In this document: positions 36,223 through 48,365 of the stretch, piece by piece
Position numbering within the stretch: position 1 is the stretch's first letter
How the letters are laid out: every line of letters begins with the position of its first letter
Assembly (NCBI GenBank): GCA_947483555.1
Contig: CANKMW010000010.1
Coordinates: 1 to 64,000, forward strand
DNA from: Myxococcales bacterium
GTDB taxonomy: Bacteria; Myxococcota_A; Polyangia; Haliangiales; Haliangiaceae
Direction of reading: 5' to 3'
DNA length: 64,000 nt
Program-made: the position numbers and the translations under genes
Notes under the pieces: generated by a model
What the model was told of the DNA's origin: nothing
Database searches by the model: none
Seen by the model: only the letters and a program-made list of their open reading frames with translations

Positions 36223-37155
36223 TCATCGTTCGGGTTTCACCACCGCGCCGTAGTTGAGCACGCGGTGGAAGCGGATCGCGCCACCGCCGAGCTCCGCGAT
36301 CGCGAGGATGTCGCCGGCCGGAGTGAGCATCTGGAACAGCCCGTCGCCGACCGCGGCGGCCAGCGCCGGATCGATGCGGCGTCCCTCGAGGACGTCGGGC
36401 CACAGCGACGGCGGCACGGTGACCGACGGCAGCCCGGTGGCGCGGGCCGGCGCGATCATGCGCGCCGCTGCCGACACCGGCGTGACGTCGACCAGCGCCA
36501 CCGCGTCGGCGAGCGTGAACCGGCCGCTGGCGGTGCGGCGCAGCGCGGTGAGGGTCGCGCCGCAGCCCAGGCGAGCGCCGACGTCGCGGACCAGCCCGCG
36601 CACGAAGGTGCCCTTGCTGCACGTGATCGCGACCCGCGCTCGCGGCAGCGCGACGTCGAGCAGCTCGAAGCGATCGATGCGCACCAGGCGCGGCGCACGC
36701 TCGACCTCGACGCCGGCGCGCGCCAGGTCGTGCAGGCGCACCCCGCCCTGCTTGATCGCCGAGTACATCGGCGGCACCTGCGTGGCCTCGGCCGCGACGC
36801 CGGCCAGCGCCGCCGCCAGCGCCGCCGCGTCGACGCGCGCGGCGCCCTCGGGGTCGCGGCGCAGCACGGTGCCGTCGGCGTCATGGCTGTCGGTCTCGAG
36901 GCCGAGCTCGAGCTCGGCCTCGTAGGCCTTGTCGTCGGCGAGCAGCCACTGCGCCAGCTTGGTCGCCGCGCCCAGGCACACCGGCAGCACGCCGGTCGCC
37001 ATCGGATCGAGCGTGCCGGTGTGGCCAGCCGCCGCGACGCCAGCGCGACTGCCCAGATCGTTGAGCACCGCCGCAGAGGTCATCCCGCGCGGCTTGTCGA
37101 TCACCAGCACGCCGTGCAGCTCGTCGCGGCGCCCGCGCCGGGGGCGGGAGCTCAT
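36223..37155 (-). CDS. truB: tRNA pseudouridine-55 synthase
   Basis: The 310-residue protein has the TruB catalytic motif [20 protein letters not shown] with the nucleophilic Asp, plus [19 protein letters not shown] at the start and [14 protein letters not shown] and [20 protein letters not shown] further on. It converts U55 of the T-psi loop in tRNAs and helps tRNA folding. The C-terminal ~80 residues form the PUA domain ([39 protein letters not shown]). It starts 1 nt after the stop of the diheme cytochrome gene, which here separates it from rbfA. Confidence 0.96.
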   Translation of the reverse strand: MSSRPRRGRRDELHGVLVIDKPRGMTSAAVLNDLGSRAGVAAAGHTGTLDPMATGVLPVCLGAATKLAQWLLADDKAYEAELELGLETDSHDADGTVLRRDPEGAARVDAAALAAALAGVAAEATQVPPMYSAIKQGGVRLHDLARAGVEVERAPRLVRIDRFELLDVALPRARVAITCSKGTFVRGLVRDVGARLGCGATLTALRRTASGRFTLADAVALVDVTPVSAAARMIAPARATGLPSVTVPPSLWPDVLEGRRIDPALAAAVGDGLFQMLTPAGDILAIAELGGGAIRFHRVLNYGAVVKPER

Positions 37156-37156
37156 G

Positions 37157-38230
37157 TCAGTTGACGGGCAGCACGTTGATCCACAGCTGGACGGCCGCGA
37201 CCGCAGCTGGGTCGATCTGCTCGCGCCCCACCGGCGGCATCTTGAAGCCGAGCACCGTGTCCATGCGGAGAAAGATCTCGCTCTCGGCGGTGTCCATCGG
37301 CTTGACGAGGTGGCTCCCGGTACTCGACACCAGCGTCACCGGCACGTTCACGACGGTGCTGTAGGTCGGCGTCGCGGCCCACGTCGTGCGGTAGGTGCTC
37401 TCGGTGCGCAGCCGGAGCTGCAACGGCACGGTGTTCATGGCCACCTCCGAGCGGTGGTTGTGGCAGCCGCCGCAGTTGGCGTGCAGGTAGCCGACGGCGG
37501 GCAACACCACGGGGGTGCCGGTCTCGACGGGAAACGGGAAGAAGACCCCGTTGCCATCGGCGGTGGGCTCGACCGTGAGCGTGTCGGCGGCGACCAGCTG
37601 CGCCAGGTCGAGGCCGTTGGCCGGCGCATCGTGGTCGAGTTGCAGGGCCTGGAAGCCGAGGACGATGGCCGGGTTGCGGGTCGGGCCGTGGCACTGACGA
37701 CACTTGGCGCGGTCGGGGATGTCGTTGACGCCGGTGTCGTCGACCACCCCGCCGGGCACCGCGGTGGCGTCGGTCTCGGCCAGGTCCCACTGGAAGGCGA
37801 CCATGTGCCAGCTCGAGACGTCATCGATGGTCCCGATCTTCTGCAGCAGCCGGGTCTCGATGCGGGCGCCGCCGCGCGAGAACTCCTTCCAGAACTTGGT
37901 GCCGGTCGGGAACGACCAGAAGTCCATGTCGCTGGTATCGATCTGCGTGCCCGCCGGCAGCTGGATCCAGCGCCGCTTCACCGCCGCGTCGGACCACAGC
38001 TCCCAGCGCGGCGCGTACTCGATGACGCCGGCGGCGATGGCCTTGGTGCCGATGTCGCTGTAGAGACCGGTCTCCGAGAGCAGGGTCGGCGCCACGAAGC
38101 CGGCGTCGGTGGGATCGGCATCGACGATCGCGGCGTCGATCGGAGCGGCATCGGGATCGGTGGAGCCACCGTCGTCGCCACAGGCCACGAGCGCGGCGGC
38201 GGTCAGGAACCAGGCGAGGAACGAACGCAT
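37157..38230 (-). CDS. Diheme c-type cytochrome lipoprotein (SO2930/HNE_0200-like family)
   Basis: The protein has about 357 residues from ATG 38230 with lipoprotein signal (FLTAAALVACGDD) and an Asp/Ala spacer. Two heme c motifs are visible: CRQCH near residue 185 and CGGCH near residue 250. Conserved family stretches include YAPRWELWSDAAVKRRWIQL, PAGTQIDTSDMDFWSFPTGT and KFWKEFSRGG. Function of this family is unknown; extracytoplasmic electron transfer or peroxide chemistry is plausible. It is tightly packed (1 nt to truB, 36 nt from rbfA) in a translation operon, an unexpected place for an exported cytochrome. Confidence 0.75.
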   Translation of the reverse strand: MRSFLAWFLTAAALVACGDDGGSTDPDAAPIDAAIVDADPTDAGFVAPTLLSETGLYSDIGTKAIAAGVIEYAPRWELWSDAAVKRRWIQLPAGTQIDTSDMDFWSFPTGTKFWKEFSRGGARIETRLLQKIGTIDDVSSWHMVAFQWDLAETDATAVPGGVVDDTGVNDIPDRAKCRQCHGPTRNPAIVLGFQALQLDHDAPANGLDLAQLVAADTLTVEPTADGNGVFFPFPVETGTPVVLPAVGYLHANCGGCHNHRSEVAMNTVPLQLRLRTESTYRTTWAATPTYSTVVNVPVTLVSSTGSHLVKPMDTAESEIFLRMDTVLGFKMPPVGREQIDPAAVAAVQLWINVLPVN

Positions 38231-38266
38231 GAGGGCCGCCATCCTAGCAAACCCATCCGGGCCCGG

Positions 38267-38728
38267 TCAGTCCGAACCGGGCTCGCGCGCCGGATCCGTG
38301 ACCGGGTCCGCAGCCGGCTCCGTGACCGGATCCGCAGCCGGCTCCGGAGCCGCGGCCTCCTCGTCGCGCCCGGACGCCCTGGCCTTGGCCTCGTCTTCCT
38401 GCACGATCGTGCGCAGCTTCTGCGCCATCTCGGCGGTCCCGTCGCGCTCGAAGCGCAGCTCGGGCGGTCGCTGGATCTGCATGCGGCGGCCGAGCGGGCC
38501 GCGCAGGAACCCGGCGGCGGCGCGCAGGCCCGCCATCGCCTTTTCGGCGACCTTGTCGTCGGCGTAGATCGAGATGTACACGTGGGCCACCGACAGGTCG
38601 CGCGTGCACTCGACCTGCGACACGCCGAGCACGCCGGCGGCGTGGACCCGCGGGTCCTTCACCTCGCGCGCGATCAGCTCGGCGAGGTGTTCACGGACCG
38701 CACTCTCGACGCGCTCTTTTCTACCCAC
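38267..38728 (-). CDS. rbfA: Ribosome-binding factor A
   Basis: RbfA is a KH-domain protein that helps mature the 30S subunit and the 16S 5' end. From GTG 38728 ([18 protein letters not shown]) it is 153 residues; family core EVKDPRVHAAGVLGVSQVEC, DLSVAHVYISIYADDKVAEK and LRAAAGFLRGPLGRRMQIQR, then RPPELRFERDG. A start at 38773 would add an untypical leader and overlap the DUF503 gene by 53 nt. The C-terminal ~35 residues after the KH fold are a low-complexity extension with a DPVTEPAA repeat encoded by a 24-bp tandem DNA repeat. Confidence 0.93.
   Translation of the reverse strand: MGRKERVESAVREHLAELIAREVKDPRVHAAGVLGVSQVECTRDLSVAHVYISIYADDKVAEKAMAGLRAAAGFLRGPLGRRMQIQRPPELRFERDGTAEMAQKLRTIVQEDEAKARASGRDEEAAAPEPAADPVTEPAADPVTDPAREPGSD
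38298..38345. repeat. Tandem 24-bp repeat in the rbfA 3' end
   Basis: Two near-identical 24-bp units (GTGACCGG(G/A)TCCGCAGCC, then GGCTCC), 38298-38321 and 38322-38345, differing at one base. They encode the Asp-Pro-Val-Thr-Glu-Pro-Ala-Ala repeat of the RbfA tail. Slippage could change the tail length without a frameshift. Confidence 0.8.
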
Positions 38729-39113
38729 GGCTGTCGTCGTCCTTCCAGGCCGCCGGGATCCAGTCGTCACCACCGGCCGCGCCGGGCTCGGCTTGCCATG
38801 GCTCGGCGTCGGCGAACCAGTCGTCGCCGTACGTCACCACCTCGCGCCGCACCGCCGCGATCTCACCCAGCCCCTGATGGGTCACGAAGCCGAGCACCCC
38901 CGCCACCGCGGCCTCCGCGGCGTCGCGGGTCGCCGTCAGGACCGAGAACGCCAGCTCGGCGCGCTGCCAGGTGTCCTGGCCGCCGACCTCGACCAGCCCG
39001 ACGTGGAACCGGTCGCGCACGCGGTCGCGCACCTTGCGCACCACGCTGCGCTTCTCCTTCAGCGAGTGGCTGTGCGCGACCAGAATCGAAAACCGGCAGA
39101 CACCTACGTGCAT
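38721..39113 (-). CDS. DUF503 (YlxP-like) protein
   Basis: The 130-residue protein belongs to the DUF503 family: [40 protein letters not shown] and [20 protein letters not shown] are its signature strands and helices. The family is found between infB and rbfA in many bacteria and is linked to ribosome assembly by context, with no defined biochemistry. The last ~30 residues (after [11 protein letters not shown]) are a Pro/Asp-rich extension. It overlaps the rbfA GTG start by 8 nt and follows infB by 4 nt. Confidence 0.9.
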   Translation of the reverse strand: MHVGVCRFSILVAHSHSLKEKRSVVRKVRDRVRDRFHVGLVEVGGQDTWQRAELAFSVLTATRDAAEAAVAGVLGFVTHQGLGEIAAVRREVVTYGDDWFADAEPWQAEPGAAGGDDWIPAAWKDDDSRG

Positions 39114-39117
39114 CGCA

Positions 39118-42100
39118 CTACAGCGTCGCCGCCTCCTCGATGACCTCGTAGCACTCGATCACGTCGTTGACCTTGAGGTCGTTGAAGCCGGCGATCTGGA
39201 CGCCGCACTCGTAGCCCGACTGGACCTCGCTGGCGTCGTCCTTGAAGCGGCGCAGATTCCCGACCCGGCCCTCGTAGACCTGGACCGCGTCGCGGATGAC
39301 GCGCAGCAGCGCCTTGCGGGTGATCTTGCCGTCCGTGACCATGCAGCCGGCGATGGTGCCGATCTTCGGGATCGTGAAGGTGTTGCGGACCTCCAGCTTG
39401 CCCATCGCCTGCTCGCGCTTGATCGGCGCCAGCAGCCCGGCCATGGCCGACTTCACCTCGTCGAGCGCGTCGTAGATGATGTCGTAGAGGCGGATCTCCA
39501 CGCCTTCCTGCTCGGCCAGCTTCTGCGACTTGCCGGCGGGGCGGACGTGGAAGCCGACGACGATCGCGCCGCCGGCCTTGGCCAGGTTGACGTCACCCTC
39601 GGTGATCCCGCCGACGCCGGCCGAGATGACGGTGACCTTGACCTTGGGCGTCGCGAGCTTGACCAGCGCCGCCTTGAGCGCTTCGGCCGAGCCCTGGACG
39701 TCGGCCTTGAGCACGATCTTGAGCTCCTTGCCATCGCTGGTCGACTCGTTGATCCGCGCCATGACGCTCTCGAGCGAGATCTTCGACGTGCTGGCCAGCT
39801 CGCGCTTGCGCCACGACTGCCGGCGGTGCTCGACGACCTGCTTGGCGGCCTTGTCGTCCTCGGCCACGTTGACCTGGTCGCCGGCCTCGGGCACGCCATC
39901 GAGCCCGAGGATCTCGACCGGGGTCGACGGACCGACCTGGTCGAGCGTCTGACCGCGAGCGTCGAGCATCGCGCGCACCTTGCCGTAGCAACGACCGGCG
40001 ACCATGATGTCGCCGACCCGCAGCGTCCCCTCCTGGATCAGCACGGTCGCCATCGGGCCGCGGTTGCGATCGAGGCGGGCCTCGATCACGACGCCGCCGG
40101 CCGGCTTGTCCGGGTTGGCGCGCAGCTCGGCCAGCTCGGCGACCAGCACGATGGTCTCGAGCAGCTTGTCGATGTTCTCGCCCTTGAGCGCCGACACGTT
40201 GACGTACTGCGTGTCGCCACCCCATTCCTCGGGAATGAGGCCGCGATCCGCGAGTTGCTGGCGGATGCGGTCGGGCTGGGCGTCGACCAGATCGCACTTG
40301 TTGACCGCGACGATGATCGGGACCTTGGCTTCCTTGGCATGGGCCAGGGCCTCGAGAGTCTGCGGCATGACGCCGTCGTCGGCGGCGACCACGAGGATCA
40401 CGATGTCGGTGGCGCTGGCGCCGCGGGCGCGCATCTCGGTGAACGCCTCGTGACCGGGGGTGTCGAGGAAGACGATCTCGCCGTGGCCCTCGCCGGCCGG
40501 CACCTTGTAGGCCGCGATGTGCTGGGTGATGCCACCGGCCTCGCCGGCGGCGACCTTGCTCTTGCGGATCTTGTCGAGCAGCGACGTCTTGCCGTGGTCG
40601 ACGTGGCCCATCACCGTCACGACCGGAGCCCGGAACATGAGGGTCTCGGCGAGGTCGGCCTTCTCGGTGAAGATGTCCTCTTCCTTGAAGGCGACGTTCT
40701 GGACCTCGTACTGGAACTCGGCGGCCAGGATCTGGGAGGTCTCGAAGTCGATCGAGGCGTTGATGTTCACGCCCGTCATGCCCATGCTCCACAGCTTCTT
40801 GAGCACCTCGGTGGCCTTGACGCCCATGCCGCGGGCGAGGTCCGAGATCGCGATCGACTCCTCGATGCGGATGATGCGCTTGTGGGCCGCCGACTCGGTG
40901 ATCTGGGTGCTCTTGCCCTTGCCCTTGGTGAGCGGCAGCTTCTTCTTGCCGAAGTCGTTGGGGCGCGTGCGCGGCCCACCCTTCTTCTGCTGCTCGGCGA
41001 ACCGACCGCGGATCGCTCCCGGACCGCCGGGCGGCGGGGTCGGGCGATTGCCGCCCATCGGCGCGCGCTCGGTGATCTGGATGCGGGTCGGAAGCTTGAT
41101 CACCGTCCCGACCGCGGGCCGGTTGGGATCGCGCATGTCGACGACCACGCTGGGCCCGACCGGCAGAGGCGGTGGCTCGGTCGGCGGCGTCGGCACCCGC
41201 TGGGCGTCGCGTTCGGCGGAGCGCGCCCGCGCTCGTTCGAGCTCGGCCTCGAAGCGCGAGCGGGCGCCTTCGGTGACTTCCTGGACCGTGACCGGGCCCG
41301 GTGCGACGACCGGCGGCGGCGGGGTGTTGTCGCGAACGCGCACGATCACCGTCGGACGGGCCGCGGCCGGAGCGCTGGCAGCGTGGCCGTGGCCAGCGTG
41401 AGCTTGTGCAACCGACTCCGACGCGCCGCTGTTGCGCACGATCGCCGGACCGGCCACGAACACGCTGCTCTTGCGACGGCTATCACGGGGTTCGGTGGCG
41501 CTGTCGCCGTTGCCGTTGCCGTTGCTGCCCGGCTCGACGTGTGATGCCTCGGCGTGCGCCTCGTCGGCGGCCTCGGCATGCGCGGCGACCTCGGGCTCGT
41601 CGTCCCGCTGGTCGGGGACCCGGTCGTCGGGCCCGGCGACCGGGTCTGGTTCCGAGCGCTCCGATGCCTGGCGGTCCGATGACTGGTCGTGGACGTCGTG
41701 TGCCGACTCGGCGGCGGCGACGTGCACGGCGGCCGCGGGCTCGGCCTCGGCCCGATGCGACTCGGCCTCGGCCTCGGCCCGATGCGACTCGGCGCGCTCG
41801 AAACGCACCGGCTCGTGCCTGGTCTCGACGCGCTCGGGGCGTTCGATCCGGACCGGCTCGGTGGCCGCAGGTGGTGCAGCGTCATCGATGTGACGGCGAC
41901 GGACGACCGGCGCCGGCGCCGCGGCGACCGCGGGCGGCTCGGCGACGTCATCGGACTTGCTGGAACGGCGCCGCAGCACCGCCCCGCTGGTCCCGCTGTT
42001 GATCCGATGGGTCTCCTGGGGCGAGACCGCAACGTGCTTGTCTCGCTCCAGCGACTTCTTGATGCGCTGAACAGCATCGGCATCGAGCGACGACATGTGG

Positions 42101-42189
42101 TTGTTCACCTCGAGCCCGAGCGCACGGATCTTCGCAAGGAGCTCCTTGTTCGGAATCCCGATCTCTTTGGCAATCTCGTAGACTCGCAT
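39118..42189 (-). CDS. infB: Translation initiation factor IF-2
   Basis: The 1023-residue GTPase brings fMet-tRNA to the 30S start complex and promotes 50S joining. The N-terminus starts with the IF2-N fold ([20 protein letters not shown]), then a ~350-residue charged low-complexity region with repeated SHRAEAE segments. The GTPase core has [17 protein letters not shown] (G1), ITQHIA (G2), [10 protein letters not shown] (G3), VNKCDL (G4) and SALKG (G5). Domain II, III and IV follow, with the fMet-binding C-terminal part ending [18 protein letters not shown]. It is downstream of ylxR by 12 nt, in the classic nusA-infB operon. Confidence 0.98.
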   Translation of the reverse strand: MRVYEIAKEIGIPNKELLAKIRALGLEVNNHMSSLDADAVQRIKKSLERDKHVAVSPQETHRINSGTSGAVLRRRSSKSDDVAEPPAVAAAPAPVVRRRHIDDAAPPAATEPVRIERPERVETRHEPVRFERAESHRAEAEAESHRAEAEPAAAVHVAAAESAHDVHDQSSDRQASERSEPDPVAGPDDRVPDQRDDEPEVAAHAEAADEAHAEASHVEPGSNGNGNGDSATEPRDSRRKSSVFVAGPAIVRNSGASESVAQAHAGHGHAASAPAAARPTVIVRVRDNTPPPPVVAPGPVTVQEVTEGARSRFEAELERARARSAERDAQRVPTPPTEPPPLPVGPSVVVDMRDPNRPAVGTVIKLPTRIQITERAPMGGNRPTPPPGGPGAIRGRFAEQQKKGGPRTRPNDFGKKKLPLTKGKGKSTQITESAAHKRIIRIEESIAISDLARGMGVKATEVLKKLWSMGMTGVNINASIDFETSQILAAEFQYEVQNVAFKEEDIFTEKADLAETLMFRAPVVTVMGHVDHGKTSLLDKIRKSKVAAGEAGGITQHIAAYKVPAGEGHGEIVFLDTPGHEAFTEMRARGASATDIVILVVAADDGVMPQTLEALAHAKEAKVPIIVAVNKCDLVDAQPDRIRQQLADRGLIPEEWGGDTQYVNVSALKGENIDKLLETIVLVAELAELRANPDKPAGGVVIEARLDRNRGPMATVLIQEGTLRVGDIMVAGRCYGKVRAMLDARGQTLDQVGPSTPVEILGLDGVPEAGDQVNVAEDDKAAKQVVEHRRQSWRKRELASTSKISLESVMARINESTSDGKELKIVLKADVQGSAEALKAALVKLATPKVKVTVISAGVGGITEGDVNLAKAGGAIVVGFHVRPAGKSQKLAEQEGVEIRLYDIIYDALDEVKSAMAGLLAPIKREQAMGKLEVRNTFTIPKIGTIAGCMVTDGKITRKALLRVIRDAVQVYEGRVGNLRRFKDDASEVQSGYECGVQIAGFNDLKVNDVIECYEVIEEAATL

Positions 42190-42201
42190 GTAACTCCGTG
42201 T

Positions 42202-42573
42202 TCAGTCCCTGATTCCAGATCCGGATCCAGTGGTCAACACGCTGGGCACGGGCACGCTTTCTACAGCGTCCTTGCCCCCTTGACCAGACCCCATCGCAAT
42301 CCTCGCGATTCCGTCCACATCCGCGCCGCCAACCGCGGTCTTGAAACTCCGCGCCAACCCACCCCGGCGGGCGCCGGTCAGGCAACCCGCTCGCGGGTGA
42401 ACCCATGCCCCCCGGCCACCATGCCGGCGGGCCAGATCCGCGACCGCACGCCCCCCGACCAGCGCGACCCGGACCAGCTCGGCCTGCGGCGCCGTGGCCC
42501 GACAGCCAACGCACGTCCGCACCGGCACGCGAGGCGCCGGCGTCGGGTTGGTGGCGGGCTGAATCGGGGTCAT
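42202..42573 (-). CDS. ylxR: YlxR/DUF448 RNA-binding protein
   Basis: The 123-residue product contains the YlxR fold: VRTCVGCRATAPQAELVRVA, then GRGAWVHPRAGCLTGARRGG and LARSFKT. The T-C-V-G-C-R and GRGAW motifs define the family, which in other bacteria binds RNase P RNA (RnpM) or acts as a nucleoid-associated regulator. The ends (about 15 N-terminal and 35 C-terminal residues) are disordered-looking extensions. It is in its usual place between nusA and infB. Confidence 0.92.
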   Translation of the reverse strand: MTPIQPATNPTPAPRVPVRTCVGCRATAPQAELVRVALVGGRAVADLARRHGGRGAWVHPRAGCLTGARRGGLARSFKTAVGGADVDGIARIAMGSGQGGKDAVESVPVPSVLTTGSGSGIRD

Positions 42574-42592
42574 GACCGGGGGTGGTGGACGA

Positions 42593-44155
<1,563 letters not shown>

Positions 44156-44176
44156 GATCGTTGTCCTCTGGCTGAC

Positions 44177-44815
44177 CTAGTTCACGTGGCGCCCCTTGGC
44201 GCCTTTCTTTTTTTTCGGAGCGGGAGGCTGAACCTCCGCGCTGGCCGGTCGAAGCTGCCCGCGATCACCCTTCATGACGGCGTCCCAGTCGGGGACGATC
44301 TTGGCGACGTCGACGTCGTTGATCGGCACCAGCCAGGGCTCGCCATCCACGATCACGCGGGCGCGGGCGCCGTCGCCGTCGCCGTCGACCGCCGCCAGGG
44401 TGCCGCGGAAGTTCTTGCGCTGGCTGCCCAGCGGGGTCGGCACGCCGTGGTGCAGCGTCACCTTGATCTCGGCGCCGATGAAGCGGCGGAACTGCGCCGC
44501 CGTCACCAGCGGCCGATCGATCCCCGGCGAGCTGACCTCGAGCGCGTAGGCCTGCGGGATCACATCCTCGACGTCCAGGACCGCCGACAGCTCGCGCGAG
44601 ATCCGTTCGCAGTCGTCGAGATCGACGGCCTCGACCGCGCCGGCCGACGGCTCGGTCTCCAGGAGGTCGATGTGGATGCGCAGCACCCAGCCGCCCTGCT
44701 CCATCACGAACCGCACGTCGGCCAGCTCGTAGCCAGCGTGGACGCACACCGGCTCCACGAGCGCCCACACGCGCTTGCGGATCGTGCCGGCATCGGTGGA
44801 GGTTGGTTGGGGCAT
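44177..44815 (-). CDS. rimP: Ribosome maturation factor RimP
   Basis: The product is 212 residues from ATG 44815 ([17 protein letters not shown]); the earlier upstream starts are antisense to the terminator and unlikely. Family features: [64 protein letters not shown] (signature) and the C-terminal SH3-like part with [14 protein letters not shown]. RimP acts early in 30S assembly. The tail is Lys/Pro-rich. First gene of the nusA operon; its 25-nt leader begins right after an intrinsic terminator. Confidence 0.92.
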   Translation of the reverse strand: MPQPTSTDAGTIRKRVWALVEPVCVHAGYELADVRFVMEQGGWVLRIHIDLLETEPSAGAVEAVDLDDCERISRELSAVLDVEDVIPQAYALEVSSPGIDRPLVTAAQFRRFIGAEIKVTLHHGVPTPLGSQRKNFRGTLAAVDGDGDGARARVIVDGEPWLVPINDVDVAKIVPDWDAVMKGDRGQLRPASAEVQPPAPKKKKGAKGRHVN

Positions 44816-44840
44816 GGGACAAACCGGCGCAACCCGGGGC

Positions 44841-44866
44841 AAAAAAATAGGCGGGCCGAGGCCCAC
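44841..44866 (-). terminator. Strong intrinsic terminator between the HTH gene and rimP
   Basis: On the minus strand a 7-bp stem GTGGGCC-TC-GGCCCGC is followed by TATTTTTTTG, a textbook GC stem plus U tract. It lies 46 nt after the HTH gene's stop (44913) and ends 25 nt before the rimP ATG (44815). It could just end the HTH transcript, or act as a leader attenuator for the rimP-nusA-infB operon. Confidence 0.85.
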
Positions 44867-44884
44867 CTTCTCCGCGACAGAGAC

Positions 44885-44917
44885 GATAGCGGGTGATGGG
44901 TACCACTCCCGCTTATC
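44885..44917 (-). promoter_or_regulatory. Upstream hairpin overlapping the end of the HTH gene
   Basis: GATAAGCGGG/CCCGCTATC (44908-44917 with 44885-44893) forms a 9-bp stem with one bulged base, overlapping the last codons of the HTH gene. It is directly upstream of the terminator in the same RNA and may influence it. Alternative pairing between the two stems is not obvious by eye. Confidence 0.35.
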
Positions 44918-45374
44918 CGTCGCAAGGGGCATTCGTCGTCGTCGCCTGACCCCCGATCGAACCGCCCGAGATCGTGGCGCTCCCGCCATCCCGCGTCTGG
45001 ACCATGCGGTGGACCGCGCGGAGGCGCCGCAGATGGACGCGAACGGTTTCGCGGCTGATGCCGAGGCGCTTGGCGCACTGGCTCAGTGATAGACCGTCTT
45101 CGAGGCAGAACGCGGCGACCTGACGGAGGCGGAGCGGAAGCGCCGCCGCGCGGTCGACGAACTCGACAAGCGTCGCCGGGTCCTTGCGCCGCGGATCGAC
45201 TCGTCGAGGCGGAGCGACTTCCACTGGTGCCTGGCTGGCCAGCGCGTACAACGCGCTCCGGATGTCACCGCTGAATGGCAGGCCGTTGGCCGTGAGCCAG
45301 TCGTCGAGCGCGCTGAAGTCGTTCACGAGTCCGCGCGCCTCGATCGGCGCCAGCTTCTCGAGCGCGGGATGCAT
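44913..45374 (-). CDS. Small helix-turn-helix protein with sigma-70 region-4-like C-terminus
   Basis: The 153-residue protein has an unassigned N-terminal part (residues 1-75; MHPALEKLAPIEARGLVNDF) and, from about 85 to 135, LPLRLRQVAAFCLEDGLSLSQ, then AKRLGISRETVRVHLRRLRA, a classic HTH similar to sigma region 4 or LuxR-type. It has no region 2, so it is not a full sigma factor. Start at ATG 45374 is supported by GAGAGG 6 nt upstream, which is unusually good for this window; that Shine-Dalgarno lies inside the 45381-45460 stem. The next gene on the strand is rimP, behind a strong terminator. Role unknown; post-transcriptional control of it is likely. Confidence 0.65.
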   Translation of the reverse strand: MHPALEKLAPIEARGLVNDFSALDDWLTANGLPFSGDIRSALYALASQAPVEVAPPRRVDPRRKDPATLVEFVDRAAALPLRLRQVAAFCLEDGLSLSQCAKRLGISRETVRVHLRRLRAVHRMVQTRDGGSATISGGSIGGQATTTNAPCDG

Positions 45375-45380
45375 CCGCGC

Positions 45381-45460
45381 CCTCTCGCACGCCGGGCTGA
45401 CAAGCCACTCGCACCGGGGGTGCCCTCCGGCGCCAACCGATGTCAGCCCGGCGCGAGAGG
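45381..45460 (-). promoter_or_regulatory. 80-nt stem-loop that buries the Shine-Dalgarno of the HTH gene
   Basis: Arms 45381-45402 and 45441-45460 pair over 20 bp with a 2-nt bulge (AC at 45389-45390). The 38-nt loop holds its own GCACC-ggg-GGTGC hairpin (45411-45423). The CCTCTC at 45381-45386 is the complement of the Shine-Dalgarno GAGAGG of the HTH gene, so in mRNA the stem hides the ribosome-binding site. A direct repeat GAGAGGCGT occurs twice at 45455-45472. Possible riboswitch, thermosensor or autoregulatory site; function is inference. Confidence 0.6.
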
Positions 45461-45472
45461 CGTGAGAGGCGT

Positions 45473-45542
45473 GGGGGGCCCCCGGGCGCCGTTACCCATA
45501 TGACATCGGCGTCATATGGGTAACGGCCCCGGAGGGCCCCCC
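45473..45542. repeat. 70-bp long inverted repeat with perfect 17-bp inner arms
   Basis: Inner arms GCCGTTACCCATATGAC (45488-45504) and GTCATATGGGTAACGGC (45511-45527) are perfectly complementary around ATCGGC. Beyond them GGGGGGCC.. and ..GGCCCCCC (45473-45480 with 45535-45542) pair again after a short imperfect part. It stands in a divergent promoter region (HTH gene on minus, ABC-F on plus), so it is not placed like a normal terminator. Could be a large operator or a leader RNA structure. Confidence 0.7.
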
Positions 45543-45615
45543 GACCTCTCCGGCGGCGACGACCGTCGCTGCAAACGATTGCAGTGACCGGGCATCACCA
45601 CCATGCTCCGCCGCC

Positions 45616-47460
<1,845 letters not shown>

Positions 47461-47474
47461 GCCTCGGGATTCGC

Positions 47475-48356
47475 TCACAGCTCGATGACCGTGAGCGGCG
47501 CCGGCGCGCCGAGCGTGACCGCGTGGGCGCGGCACGGCATGTTGCGGCGGGTGGTGGCCACCAGCGCCGGAGCGAGCGCGGCGACCACCACGCCATCGCC
47601 ATCGGCACGCTCGGCGACCACCGTGCCCCACGGATCGACGACCACGCTGTGGCCGAAGCTGCGCCGCTTCTCGTTGTGCTGGCCCCACTGCGCCGCCGCC
47701 ACGACGTAGCACTGATCCTCGACGGCGCGGGCGCGCAGCAGCAGGTGCCAGTGGGCGGCACCGGTGTGGGCGGTGAACGCGGCCGGCACCAGCAGGACGT
47801 CGGCCTGGCCGTCGCGCCACAGCTGCCGGTACAGCTCCGGGAACCGCACGTCGTAGCAGATCGACACCCCCATCCGCAGGCCGTGCGCGACCACCACCAG
47901 CGCGCCGTCGCCGGCCACGGTGCCATCCGATTCGCGCAACGTGGCCCCGCCCGGGATGTCGACGTCGAACAGGTGCAGCTTGCGGTAGCGCCCGACCACG
48001 CCGCGGCCGGGGGCGACCACGACCGCCGTGTTGTAGGCGCGGCGAGGATCGCCGGCGACGGTCTCCGGCATGCCGCCGCCGATCACCACCGCGCCGGTGT
48101 TCGCCGCCAGCTCGAGGAGCATGTCGAGGATCGGGCCGGGATGGGCGTGGTCGATGACCTCGGCGACCGCCATCTTGTCGCCCTCCTTCTGGCCCAGGAA
48201 GGCGAAGCACTCGGGCAGCACGATCACCTGGGCACCGGCGCGGCCGGCCTGGTCGCCGAGACGGCGACAGGTCGCCAGGTTGGCGGCCAGGTCGTCGGTG
48301 GCGCACATCTGCACCGCGGCGATGGTCACGGGCGAGCGGTCGGCAGGACCCACCAT
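47475..48356 (-). CDS. Carbon-nitrogen hydrolase (nitrilase superfamily, Nit1/Nit2-like)
   Basis: The 293-residue enzyme has the Glu-Lys-Cys triad of the superfamily: VIVLPECFAFLGQKEGD (Glu49), RYRKLHLFDVDIPGG (Lys126) and GVSICYDVRFPELYR (Cys167). The KLHLFDVDIP and CYDVRFPELY stretches match the Nit1/Nit2 branch, which repairs deaminated glutathione or hydrolyses omega-amides. Cytosolic, no signal. It ends 14 nt from the convergent uup gene, and is the last gene of the queA-sec-recJ strand. Its start (48356) lies 9 nt after the small membrane protein gene. Confidence 0.88.
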   Translation of the reverse strand: MVGPADRSPVTIAAVQMCATDDLAANLATCRRLGDQAGRAGAQVIVLPECFAFLGQKEGDKMAVAEVIDHAHPGPILDMLLELAANTGAVVIGGGMPETVAGDPRRAYNTAVVVAPGRGVVGRYRKLHLFDVDIPGGATLRESDGTVAGDGALVVVAHGLRMGVSICYDVRFPELYRQLWRDGQADVLLVPAAFTAHTGAAHWHLLLRARAVEDQCYVVAAAQWGQHNEKRRSFGHSVVVDPWGTVVAERADGDGVVVAALAPALVATTRRNMPCRAHAVTLGAPAPLTVIEL

Positions 48357-48365
48357 GAGCCGAGT

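Noticed and set aside
38971..41544. Plus-strand open frame of 857 codons over infB
   Set aside because: Fully antisense to infB, which has all G motifs; no independent start or family signal.
45473..45542. Long inverted repeat as a bidirectional terminator
   Set aside because: It lies between divergent gene starts, not gene ends, and there is no T tract on either side.
44913..45542. HTH gene and palindromes as a prophage or integrated element
   Set aside because: No integrase, no attachment-site duplication, and the flanks are ordinary housekeeping genes.
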